This document shows positions 37,935 to 49,395 of a stretch of DNA of 64,000 nt, in pieces. Made by a program: the position numbers and the translations under genes. Below the pieces are notes generated by a model that searched no databases, had not been told where the DNA came from, and saw only the letters and a list, made by a program, of their open reading frames with translations. Numbering within the stretch: the first letter of the stretch is position 1; each line of letters opens with the position of its first letter. The DNA comes from Dasypus novemcinctus (Eukaryota; Chordata; Mammalia; Cingulata; Dasypodidae), in the NCBI RefSeq assembly GCF_030445035.2, contig NC_080673.1, positions 202,884,726 to 202,948,725 on the forward strand, in the 5' to 3' direction.

Positions 37935-38154
37935 CTTTTTTTTTTTTTTTTTTTTTTTTTTGTGGTACCAGGGTTGGGATTGAACCTGGGACCTTGTATG
38001 TGGAAAGCTGGCACTCAATCACTAAGCTACATCAGCTCCCCTGAGTTGGTTTTCTCTTTGGTTATTGTTTGGTTTGTTTTTAGAAGGTAGTAGGGATAGA
38101 ACCCCAGACTTTGTATGTGGGAAGCAGGCACTCAATTGCTTGAGTTATATGCAC
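37935..38154 (-). mobile_element. Two short tRNA-like SINE segments of a second family
   Basis: About 37,935-38,041 and 38,042-38,154 are T-rich, followed by AACCTGGGACCTTGTATGTG / AACCCCAGACTTTGTATGTG and CACTCAATCACTAAGCTAC-type ends. They are shorter (about 110 bp) than DAS-SINE. Confidence 0.7.
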
Positions 38155-38166
38155 TCTCTCTAATGT

Positions 38167-38522
38167 ATTTGTTTAAAGATTTATTTCTTATTTCTCTCCC
38201 CTTCCCTGCCCTCCTCCCCAGTTGTCTGCTGTGTCTACTCACTGTGTGTTCTCCTGTGTCTGTTTGTATTCTTGTCAGTGGCACCAGGAATCTGTGTCTC
38301 TTTTTGTTGCATCATCTTGCTGCATCAGCTCTCCATGTGTGCAGTGCCACTCCTGGGCACGCTGCACTTTGTACGCATGGGGCGGCTTTCCTTACAGGTG
38401 CATTCTTTGTGCATGGGGCTCCCCTATGTGGGGGACATCCCTACTTGGCACAGCACTCCTTGTGTGCATCAGCACTGCGTGTGGTAGGTGGAAGCTCTAT
38501 CAGTTGAGCCAAATCTGCTTCC
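38167..38522 (-). mobile_element. DAS-SINE, minus strand, internally deleted
   Basis: The body is present, but the segment with the GGTTTGAAC B-box is lost, leaving GTGGTAGGTGGAAGCTCTAT. Flanked by CTCTCTAATGT on both sides (38156-38166, 38523-38533). Confidence 0.88.
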
Positions 38523-38533
38523 CTCTCTAATGT

Positions 38534-38760
38534 TGGGGTTTTTTAAAATTTATCCCTCCCCCCACCTTGCCGCTTGCTTGCTGTCTGCTCTGTGTCCATT
38601 TGCTGAATATTCTTCTGTGTCTGCTTGTCTCTCTTTGTTGTGTCATCTTGCTGTGCCAGCTCTCCACAGCTTGCCTTCTCAAGGAGGCCCTGGGATGCAA
38701 ACCCAGGGCCTCCCATATGGTAAAAGGGAGCCCAATCGATTGAGCCACAGCCACTTCCCA
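38534..38760 (-). mobile_element. DAS-SINE-related variant, minus strand
   Basis: It is about 227 bp with a tail of short TG-rich words and a head ATGGTAAAAGGGAGCCCAAT. It shares its left target site CTCTAATGT with the preceding SINE and has a third copy at 38761-38769. Confidence 0.85.
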
Positions 38761-38952
38761 CTCTAATGTATTTTTAATCTCATCCATTGTGTCTTTCACA
38801 CACATAAGTTCTGTTACTTTTCTCTACAGGCTTTCAAATTGTTCTTTATGCTCACCCAGTGTCTTCTAAATATGCATTATCTTTTTTATTTTATTTTCTT
38901 TCAATTCTTTGAATTGATTTAGGAGAGTTGTCTGATTGTCATTGATTGTCTT

Positions 38953-39328
38953 TTTTTTTTTTTTTTTTAAGATTTATTTATTTATTTATTTTCCCCCCCT
39001 CCCCTGGTTGTCTGTTCTTGGTGTCTATTTGCTGCGTCTTGTTTCTTTGTCCGCTTCTGTTGTCGTCAGCGGCACGGGAAGTGTGGGCGGCACCATTCCT
39101 GGGCAGGCTGCACTTTCTTTTCACGCTGGGCGGCTCTCCTCACGGGCGCACTCCTTGCGCGTGGGGCTCCCGCACGCGGGGGACACCCTTGCATGGCACG
39201 GCACTCCCTGCGCGCATCAGCACTGCACATGGCCAGCTCCACACGGGTCAAGGAGGCCCGGGGTTTGAACCGCGGACCTCCCATATGGTAGACGGACGCC
39301 CTAACCACTGGGCCAAAGTCCGTTTCCC
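38953..39328 (-). mobile_element. DAS-SINE, minus strand, exact 14-bp target duplication
   Basis: Flanked by TCATTGATTGTCTT (38939-38952 and 39329-39342). High similarity to the copy at 54,204 suggests recent activity. Confidence 0.95.
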
Positions 39329-40135
39329 TCATTGATTGTCTTAAATCCTGTATCTCTTCAGGATATTTGGTTAGTTCTTCTGGCTAGGCCATCTCTTCCT
39401 GCTTCCTAGTATGGCTTGTAATTTTTTGCTTATGTCGGCCTCTGAATACATTGGTGAATGTACTCTGATGGCAATTTCTCTCTCTTGCCTATTGCTGTTT
39501 TTTCCCTACAGCTCTTCTTTGATATTTGGTTCAACTTACTCTAGGTCTTTAAAATTGTCCAGCTTAAGGTATCAAAATTGGACCAGAGATTCATTAATGA
39601 GGCACAGATTTTCTCCTACCAGTTAGGGTACAAAAGGACACAAAAGCTGTTTTTGTCCATGTAATTTCCACAGCCAGGAGATGGTGTTTGTCAGTGCACC
39701 TTCCACAGAGGTGTTCCAGACTCTGCTTTCCTTGTTTTGGTCTGGCCAGACCTGAGATTCAAAGCATGCTCTGCTGGCTGAATTCACTAAAGAGAAGCCC
39801 CTGACTCCCCCTCCCTTTTCCCTTGAACAGTTACAGGGAGGAAGGCATCTGTTCCCCTCAGTTGGCTGCAATGGTCTATGGGTTTTCCCCCAGCTTACTA
39901 TCTTGTGGGGGGGGGAGCCCTCCTGGTCTCCGTGGGGGTTTGGTAACTCATGTTTGTTGTTTCGGGTTCACGTTTGTTGTCTCTCTGTCCCTTGCCTTCC
40001 TGACAGTTGTGTAGCACTCTCCTGCTCTGCTGACCCCCAAAGCAGGTCCCTTGGACAGCTTTTGGCTTTTTGTCTGTTGTTTTAGTGAGAGAATTGAGCT
40101 CTGCCTGCCTACTCTGATGCCATCTTGCCAGAACT

Positions 40136-40400
40136 CCCTCACATAACTTTTTAAATACTTAGAATAATTAAACTCAGAGACAGAAAGCAGAATCATGGTG
40201 ACCAGAGGCAGGGAGGAAGGGTGAATGGGGGGGGGGGTATTGCTTAATGGGCATGAGTTTCTGTTTGGGATGGTGAAAATATTCTGGATATATTTAGTGG
40301 TGAAGGTTACTCAACATTGTCAATGTACTTAGAGTCACAACTTTGTACACCAATGGTTATCCCCCTTTCATTATCTGATCGCTCAACTATTAAGTGCTAC
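40136..40400 (+). mobile_element. L1 3'-end fragment
   Basis: Sequence such as AACTCAGAGACAGAAAGCAG, TTCTGTTTGGGATGGTGAAA and ATATTCTGG is typical of L1 3' UTR. Confidence 0.7.
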
Positions 40401-40741
40401 TTCACAGCCTCCAACGACTAATGATAAAACTGAGGATACAAAAACAATGTGAATTAGACAAAATCTCAAACTTCTGCTAACCCATGAAATTGGTGATGAA
40501 ACAAAAAATACTTTTAGTGTTGAATGAGAAGAACGTCTTTGTTCAAATCCTCATAATGAAAGGAATGACCTAAAGTGTATGTGGAGGGGGAGAGGGCCTG
40601 ATAAAATTATACAAAAGAAAGCCCTGGGGACACCTCAGAATAAAAAAAAAAAAAAAAAACTAAAAAAAACAACTTCTGCCTCCCTCTCGGAACACCTCTC
40701 TTGAGTTTCCTCTTGGTATCTTTTGAAATTTGAAATCCCCA

Positions 40742-41372
40742 CTGTATTAGTCCCCCAAAGGGGTGCTAATGCAAAGTACCAGAACTCTGTTGGCTTTTAT
40801 AAAGGGTGCTTATTTGGGATAGAAATTCATAGCCACAAGTCCCTTAAGAGTCCAACTGAAGGTACCAGAAGAGTCAGTAGTCATGTGGTGAAGCAAAATG
40901 GTGGGAGATGTCTGCAAGTGTTCAGCCTTCCTTCTTTCCTCTTAAGGCTCCATGGTCCCAGCTTCTTCCAATCTCAGCTGTAGGCTTGCATAAGGTGGCA
41001 AAAGTCTCATCTCTCTTCCCGGGGCTCATCTCTTTCCAGGCTCAGCTGCTCTGCTCTGTCCACAAGGCCAGCGATAAACTATTAGGCAAATGGCTTGGCT
41101 CTCTCCCCAAGGCTCCAGCATGCAAACTAAACTCTGTGTTCTCTTTCTCCATGAATTTACTTCCCTGTGTTTGATTAAGCATCCGTTTATACAGCCTAGA
41201 AAGACAGGGTGGGGACTTAAATAGCCCTAATAACGTGGTCAAATAAAAGCACTAATCTTGGTTAAAGTAAAAGTGAAAACTCTAAATCTAACGCACCCAG
41301 AGGAACACACCAGTTTACAAACACAATCCAATATCTAGTTTTGGAATTCATAAACAATACCAAACTGCCACG
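40742..41372 (+). repeat. LTR-like repeat, family B
   Basis: It starts CTGTATTAGTCCCCCAAAGG and ends TTTTGGAATTCATAAACAAT, ACCAAACTGCCACG. Same family as 5,437-5,985. Confidence 0.65.
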
Positions 41373-41640
41373 CCCACCAACGTCACTGATCTAGCCAGCC
41401 AATCAAGTCCCTGTTCATTACCTTAATCCAATACAAAATAAAGCCCACCTGCCCTAAACCCACCCCTGTAAGACAGACAAACCCTCATCCAATCAATAGG
41501 AAGCAAGACATCTTCCTTTTTTTTTTTCCTAAAACTCCTTTGCCATTGTTAGAACCGTGAAGCTATTTCTGTTCTGCGAGTGATCTGGTTTCCTTCACCT
41601 CAGCAAAACTGGTGTCCCGAAGAAAATGCTCTAGTGTATT
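41373..41640 (+). repeat. Possible LTR fragment
   Basis: It has AGCCAATCAAG, TCCAATACAAAATAAAGCCC, CCAATCAATAGG and CCTTTGCC, a spacing suggestive of an LTR promoter. Weak evidence. Confidence 0.3.
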
Positions 41641-41645
41641 AAGAT

Positions 41646-41689
<44 letters not shown>

Positions 41690-41722
41690 CAGATAGACAG
41701 ATAGATAGAGATAGATAGAGGT
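41646..41722 (+). repeat. (GATA)n microsatellite
   Basis: About 77 bp of GATA units with two GACA interruptions near the 3' end. Confidence 0.97.
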
Positions 41723-42479
41723 TTGCAGCTAAAGCCATACCCGATGGAGATTTAAGACCCTAAATGCTAATATTAGAAAAGGCAGCTAAGGATTAATGAG
41801 TTAAGAGTCCAACATAAATGAGTGGCCATTTTTTATTAAGGCAAAAAGTTTGAGCTTTATGGCTGCTTCTGGTAGATTAAAAAAGCTCAAAAATTGGCTT
41901 TTTATAATAATCAAAATATACAGAATCTGAGAAAAATCTAACAAAAGTGCACTTACGTCTATGCTTGGTGTTTACAGGTCATTTTCATGACTAGTTCCTT
42001 TTAATCCTTAGCTCTGCTACATTCAAAACTGGGGCTTGCATCCATTTAACAGATTGGAAAACAGAAGCCACAATGGTTATTGCTGTTTGGGCACTGGGTC
42101 AAGCCTAGGAAATTAACTTATTCTTCCTTATGATTTTGTGTTGCGTCAATATTAAAGCAAAGTTACTACGTGTGGCAAGCTCTGCTCAGGGCGTTAGGAA
42201 CCCAAGCTGAACAAAGCGTGAGGCCCCAAAGAGCTTGGTAGAAAAGCATAAATGCTACTCAGGGACGCCTTCTTCGGTATAAATTGAGATTTGGGTTCGG
42301 CGTGGTTGGAACCTCAAGATGGAGCAGACCAATCCCTTTCCCTTTGGGGTATAGGAGAGTCGGTTTGGCCGAAAGAGACCCAGACACTTGGGACTGTAAC
42401 CCAAGAAGAACCAATTAAATTTTAAAACGGTGAAGAGGAGTGGGTAAAGTTACTGCACAAAATAGGGAAAGGGCTAAGA
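41723..42479. other. Upstream flank of MRFAP1: nothing recognised
   Basis: Mostly AT-rich unique sequence. No exon or named repeat. Confidence 0.45.
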
Positions 42480-42687
42480 GCTCTGGCTCGGAAGACCGGC
42501 CTTTGACTTCATTATTACGTTAGGCCCGCCTCTCCTGGCGTAGGAAAATCACGTTTACATTTTTAAACGCGCAAAGCCCACGCCCGAGAAGCACACCCGG
42601 AAAACACCCGGAAAGCCTGCGGAGTAGAGAGACAGACCACGGAGGCGGAAAAGGAGGGGAGGGGTGGGAGTGGGAAGCGCGCTGCGT

Positions 42688-42747
42688 GCGCGGGCGTGCC
42701 TGCGTCTGCGCGGGCGTGCCTGCGTCTGCGCGGGCGTGCCTGCGTCC
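42688..42747 (+). repeat. 3 x 20-bp tandem repeat in the MRFAP1 CpG island
   Basis: Three copies (42688, 42708, 42728) of a unit reading GCGCGGGCGTGCCTGCGTCT lie head to tail. The third ends C instead of T, and a degenerate start of a fourth follows. Confidence 0.9.
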
Positions 42748-43064
42748 GCACGGCCGCGGCGGCGCCGGCTGCGCCCTCCATTGTTTACGTGCGCGCGCCC
42801 GCCCCCAGCCCCTACCAACGGCGTGAGAGTGGAGAGGCAGGGCCGTGTCGTGAAAGGGGCCGTAACACGCAGAGCGCTGGTTGACGGCCGCGACTCCATT
42901 TTGTTCGCCGCCTCGCTGCTGGCGAGCCGCTTCACTCCGTGGCTTTTCCGAGAGGAAAAGTTTAAAAAGGCTGAAAGTTTTGAAGAATTTTCTGGAGCGG
43001 TGTTGCTCGGCGTCGTCGGTGTCCACCTGATTCTCTCCGGTAGACGTCGATCCTGCGGCTCTGA

Positions 43065-43463
<399 letters not shown>

Positions 43464-43475
43464 AGGGGAGTGGCG

Positions 43476-45586
43476 GTAAGGCCGGCCGCCCGCGGGGGCT
43501 GGGTTGAGGCTTTCAACTCGGTCTCGTTATCTCCGAGAAAATCATTTACTGGTGACCCACGTGAGGTGGAAGTTGAGAGGGAGGGAAGAATAAGAGCATG
43601 CTTGATTTTTACCTCGGGTCTTAGTAGATACCGTTTACATTTATTTTTAACTTTTTTACTTTGACGCTGGTAATTAGGGAAAATGAGTTAGGGTTTTAGT
43701 TTATTTGTTTTTTGTTTTTTTTTTGGCTTGGTGTATGTATTGTTAAACCAGTAGAATGTAGAGTAAGCCTAAATGTCACTACGGGCTCAGAAATAGACAT
43801 AAGTCATCGAGTCAAGGGGAATAGAAATAGAGTTAAAAAGAGGCGAAGGCATTATGGGGCAATTCCAGATTTTGCTGGAAGACTGGCAGGAGTCAGGTGG
43901 CATGCCAGAAGAGGTGGCAGCCTGCATGGTTGAGGGCTTTGGGTTGGTTCTTCAGAATTAATTTCTTGATAAATTTCTCCCACTTGTGCTTTAGGTTTAC
44001 AGCCAATGGATTCTGGTCAACTGTTGGAGATTGGCTGACACCCTGGAGAAGCTGAAACCAGAGAGCCTTTTGTTTTCTCTATTTTCTTTGTCTACACTCT
44101 GTCCTCAATTACACTACGTTTCTGCTATGGTCTGTGGTTGATGACCTCAATATAAGTTGATTGTTAAATGTTTTTGTTTCTGGAAATAATCTCATTTGGA
44201 AAATGCTCGCACATAAGGGAATTAGGGCCTAGATTGTTAACTCTTGCAGCAATCATATTTGTTCCTTGGCTTTGGTTGTTATTTCTGAATTTTGAGGTGC
44301 TTTGCTCTTTGTGACCTGGTAGCTCCTTGGAACTTTGGGTGTCTTTATGACACCCGAGACTCAGAGCTGGAATTCTCCGGCTCTGGAGGTACTTGAGGAG
44401 CTGCATTAATTCTAGAAGACAACTCCCTGCAGCAACTGCTGAAGAAGCTGAAGAGAAGGCGTCACACTTCAGTTGGGGATGTGAATGGGGCTGATCTGGT
44501 AGGACTAAGGTGAATCAGAAGACAGGGTGGAGGATGGTATTGTTTGTATTTGGGACTTTAATTTCTGTGAGACCAAAGGAGGAGAGATTTATTTTGTTCA
44601 AAATTTAAATTTTCTGTGGCACACTATCTGATGTAACCTGTCTGGTCAGTTTGGACAACCTAACTCAGCTTTATTTGACATGGAACTTAGAATAGAGGAT
44701 GAGATCCTGTTCTATATAGGTTGATGTAATACCCCGATGTATTTCACTGTGTTCCTGGGCATAAAATGAAAAAAGCGTTTGCAAAGTCCCTGAGAGACTG
44801 GGGAAAGAAAGCATGGAACCATCTGCATTGGACCTTAAATTGGACAGGGAAGAGGCTTCTTCAAGGTTCATGAGTTGCCCTGATGTAAGTTCATCTAAGT
44901 GACAGACCTGACACAAATATTTGAGGTCAAAACCCTACCTGTTTTAAAAAAAAAAACAAAAACTTACCATGTTAATAAAAGTATCCATTTGCTTGAAAAG
45001 ATAAAAGGCCTAAAAAGTTACTTACTAAGAAATTTAAGTCCTTTCAAAATGAAATCCTCTCCTTGATTGTTGGCTTTCTTAAGTGGGTGGTGAAATGCTT
45101 ATATTTATGAGGCTCTCAGCAAGCTTCTAATTGTGGGGGAGATTTAATCTTTACATGGTGCTGTGGGAACTGGGTGAGGAAAGAACAGACTGTTCTTAGG
45201 GTAGGAAGGAACCTCATGATCCTGTGGTGCAGGCCCATACCTTCAGTCATCTTTCACACTACTAATGGGAGCATTTTTCTTCTCAAATCCCACTAGGAAT
45301 GTAGGACTAAGACATGAGAACAGTGAGGTAAGTAGATATGGTGATGTACCACCCTTTTTCAGAATGACCATCTGCCAGAAGCATTGCTGACAGACTGCCC
45401 TTCCTGGTCAGCCTACTAATGGACTGGGAGGATAAGGACTCTACCCCTCTCTCCCCAATTTGGGACAACTTTAAAGGGTTCCTCAGTCTCCTGTGGGGTC
45501 AGCTGAGGCTTTCCTTGGGACTATGTCACAGGCCAATTTCTGCTCAATCCTGCCCCCTTTCTCTTCCACTGTTAATTCCTAATAAA
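43476..45586 (+). other. Possible MRFAP1 3' UTR with an intron and distal poly(A) signal
   Basis: A strong donor (CG/GTAAGG, GT at 43476) lies 12 nt after the stop codon, and an acceptor (TTGTGCTTTAG, AG at 43993-43994) follows about 520 nt later. AATAAA at 45581-45586 is a candidate end. The layout is plausible but I cannot confirm any of these as used. No other coding sequence is visible in the interval. Confidence 0.35.
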
Positions 45587-48500
45587 TTTACCTGCATTCT
45601 GATCTTTACTTCAAAGACTGCTTCCTGGGGAAGGGACCCCATTCATACAAATATAAACGGATAGAAAGCCATTTGTCAGAAGCTCAGTACAGATACATAT
45701 CATGTCTTAGGAGCGTATTGAGCAGGGAGTATGGGAAAGCTTTTCAGAGCAGGTTGCTGGTGACTTTGGCCTTGAAGGGTGAATATAGATCAAGCTTCAA
45801 AGATCAAGAAGAAAATGAGAGACATCCCAGGCACAGGGAACAGTGGGAAAATGCCAGAGGTTCAAAATCTTACGTGAGTTCCAAAAATGGGGAGAAGTAA
45901 CTAGGATAAAATTATGAAACAGGAAGCTAACAAAAATGCTACATTTGTCAAACTAAGAAATTAACATTGGTACAATACTGCTAACCAGACTATAGATTTT
46001 ATTCAGATTTCACCATTTTCCACTAATGCCTTTTTTTCTGTTTCAGGATCCAATCCAGGATATCACACTAGAGTAGGTGACACAAATGGCAAAAAATTTA
46101 AAAAGTATAAAACAAACAGAAATGAACCTCCCTCTCCTCCCATCTTCTCAGCTAACCTTCCCAGAACTTAAGTAACTGCTTAGTTGGTCAGAATCGCAAT
46201 GCAGTCACATTTCCAGTTCCCCCAGCTTACTAGCAGTTGGAGGAACCATTGAGTCTCTTGCATGTTTGAAGTAAGACCTTGTGATAAGGAGCCCTTCTGA
46301 ATGGTAGGACTATATAATCATTAAATTGGGTCTGTAGGGGTTGCCAGAATGTTGATGATAGATCCATGTGTCCCTCTCAAGCCATTGACTGTCCTCCAGG
46401 GGTCAGGCTATGGATGGTTATGTAGAAGGGCCAGGGGAGGGGGATGGCTTATTAAACAGGTTCCTGATGGGACAGAGGCCATCTAAAGCTGGAACTTATC
46501 TCTGCTTAGGACTATGGTATTTTAGGTGTGACAAGCATCGTTTGATCAGAGAACTATTACAGAAGGGAGCATGGGGACATCACCTAACCCAAGCTGGGAG
46601 ATGAGGAACAGCATCCAGGAGATGTGTTTTGTAGCAAGCTCTGATGAGGAATGGAGGCGGAGTATATAGAAGGGCCAAACCCCCTGGTCCCACCCTTCCT
46701 CCGAGTGAGGCCAGGGAAACCATGTAAATTACTGCAGAGCCTTCTGCATCTGTTTCCTCAGCTCAGATGACTCCTTGGATTTGAAAGCAAGTTTATTTCT
46801 AGTGGACATCATGGTAGAACTGGAACTAGCAACAGCCAAAAGCACAATCAATACTTTGGGTTGAAAAAAGCATTCACAGATGTCTGGCTCCAGGTGAAGC
46901 AAAGACGTTGGGAAGAAGTGTTCCTGACACTGATGAAGATGAGCCAGGCTGCCATGGAACGCAGGTGCTGGAGACAGGCCTGATTTCCAGGCATCCTGCC
47001 ACTGGTTTCCTGTGTCATCTTGGGCAAATAACTGCCTCTCTGTGTTACTTAATTTCTTTGTCCTTAAAGCACAATGGTTGGGTGGTCTGGTCTCTGAAGT
47101 TTCTTTTCAGCCCTGGCATTCTGTATGTCTTAAGGTTCTTTAAAAAATCCCAAGTCATTTATAGAACAAAAGCTCTTCTGGGGAAAAATGCTGTGGGGGT
47201 CATTAGCGCTGTTCACCAAATAAAACCCAGTTCTCTGCCAGGCTTGTACAGGATTGCCCCTCCCTGTCCCCTTGCAGTTGGTGGGGCCATGTGACTTAAT
47301 TCTGGCCAATGAGTTGTGAGGACTAATAACGTCCCCTCCAAGCCTGAGCAGCCAATGTGAGGCCTCCATCGCTCTTCCTGCTAGCACCACAGTTGGCCCA
47401 TCAGCCTTGTGTTTCTGAGTGCCTTTGGTGAGCATTGTTCCCCTGCTGATTTAAGATGATCATGGAGTACAAAAAAATCTTGTTTTAAGGCACTGAGATT
47501 TGGAGATTGTTACATGAAATGACCCAGACTGAGGTGGATATTTTGATCCTTTTCCTCCTGTCTGTCAAAAGGGTTTTTCTTTCATTTGAGGCCTATACCC
47601 CAATTGTAATCACATCCTTCCCACTTATTCAGGGACATTGTACAGTAAGTTATTTCCTCTCTCACTTTTTCATTTGTAACTATTCACTTTCTTCTGCCCT
47701 CTAATGATTGCCACATAAAAACCCAAATTCAAGTTCCTGCTCCTGGACCACTCCCCACCTTCCTGATTCCAGACAGCAAATGGTCATGGAGTAAGTTTCT
47801 GTGGTCTTCCAGAGATAAGTGGGGATTTATTATCCTGGTTTAATGTAGTAGCCAAGTAAATATATTAAGTCCACCCAGTATATTCATTCATTGCCCACAA
47901 TATATAAGACCTTACCCTAGTCACTTGTTTCCCTTTCTCTGATCTCCATAATGTTCCATAGTTTTTATCTCCTGACCTGTGTCCCATTCCCTCCCTCCTT
48001 CCTTCTCAAACTCTATTCCATGATTCACAGAACCCTCCATTCTGATATTCTCAAACTCATCCGTATAATTCTTTGCCTCTTCCAAGAACATTTATTACCT
48101 GTGACAGCTGAGCCCAGACTTTTCTTCAGCCATGTTGGTGATTGTTTCTACTAGCACTCAACTCCTTGGATCCAGACATAATATGGAGACTTGATGCTTG
48201 ACAGAGGTTACATTGCAGACCAGAAGTAATGGAAGAGAACAACTGGCTGTACATGTGAGGGAAATGGCGGTTAGATCCTGTCTGAAAACATGATAAAAAT
48301 CATTTCCACATGGATTAACCACACACAAAAAAACAGGCTAAATATTTTAGAAGAGAATGTGAAGGAAAAATTTCTATGACCTCAGGGTAGGGAGAGAATT
48401 TTAAAACAAGGTACAAACCATAAAAGAGAAACTTGATATTTTGAATTTGTAAAAAGTAAAATACCATGTTTATCAAAGGAACCATAATCAAGTGAAACAG

Positions 48501-48772
48501 TGAGCCAGACTCTATAGTATCTTGTCAAGTTTTCTGTAAAACTGTTATTAAAAAGTCTATTTTTTAAAAAAGTAGGGCCACAATTGTGAGCAGATATTTG
48601 TGACACACGCTGGATGGAAAAAATGAGAATCCAAATCTTTGAAAGCCCTGAGGAGAAGATGTTGATGAGACCTGAAGGATCTTGACACAGCTGCCCTGTC
48701 CTTTGCCTTATAACTAACATGGGGATGTTCTGCAGACTAAGCTTTAGGCCCCCACTGCCAAACAGACCCCTT
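45587..48772. other. Intergenic: mostly unique, MIR-like and old repeat traces
   Basis: A MIR-like fragment lies at about 46,960-47,120 (TGTGTCATCTTGGGCAAATA). An old mammalian repeat at about 47,240-47,510 includes GGCCATGTGACTTAATTCTG, GGCCAATGAGTTGTGAG and TTTTAAGGCACTGAGATTTG. No coding sequence recognised. Confidence 0.5.
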
Positions 48773-49395
48773 GTATCAGTTTGCTGCTGCTGCTGTAACA
48801 AGTCACCACAAATTTAGCAGCTCAAAACAACACAAATTTTATTCTTCCCCCAGTTTTGAGGTCAGAAGTCCAGATTGGCTTAGCAGGTTTCTCTGTTCTT
48901 GAGTCTTGCAAGGCCAAAATCAAGTTTTTGGCTGGCCGGGCTCTCATTGGGTGGCTCAGGGAAGAATCCATGTCCAAGCTCATTCAGTGTGTTGTGGAAT
49001 CCAGTTCCTTGGAATTATAGGATTGAGCTCCTGATTTCCTTGCTGGCTTTCAGCCCCAGGCTGCTGTTTGCCTCTCTCTTGTCCTTGCACGTGCCCACCT
49101 ACATGTCATCCAACAGCACATCCAATCCTCTTCATGCTTGGAATCTGCTATTTTCATCTCCTTTCCCTGCCTCAGCCCAAGAAAGTCCTTTTGCAGTCTC
49201 GATGATTAGATTGGGCCCACCTGAATAATCCAGGATGCTCTGATTTGAAACCCTTAACTTTGGTTACATCATCAAAGTCCCTTCTGCCAGGTAACAACAA
49301 ATTCATAATTATATAACATGTTACACGTTTCATACCAGTCACAGGTTCCAGGGATTGGGATGTGGATATCTTTGAGAGCCATTCTCCTACCCCAC
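48773..49395 (+). mobile_element. MLT1-like (ERVL-MaLR) LTR
   Basis: It reads TGTATCAGTTTGCTGCTGCT, GCTCAAAACAACACAAATTT, AGGTCAGAAGTCCAGATTGG, then TTGGGCCCACCTGAATAATC and ACAGGTTCCAGGGATTGGGA, TGTGGATATCTTTG. These are MLT1 consensus features. Solo; no internal sequence. Confidence 0.8.

Larger units (their letters stand above)
32523..40135 (-). mobile_element. Near full-length antisense L1 with nested SINEs, inactive
   Basis: The minus strand runs from an L1-type head near 40,135 (GAGTTCTGGCAAGATGGCAT) through ORF1, ORF2 and 3' sequence to about 32,523. ORF1 is split: 37,768-37,487 (EENFPTLL-type region, NRPTLRHLVLRMTN) and 37,496-37,278 (RKWYDIFKVLKEKNGQPGIL) are in different frames. 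The ORF2 endonuclease remnant at 36,736-36,527 ends HSFSKIDHILGHKTSL-like (seen as GSFSKIDHILGHKTSLNKF). The RT FADD motif reads F-A-D-N, codons 34,730-34,719. Stops and SINEs interrupt it throughout. It sits inside an older L1 tail (40,136-40,400). Confidence 0.88.
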
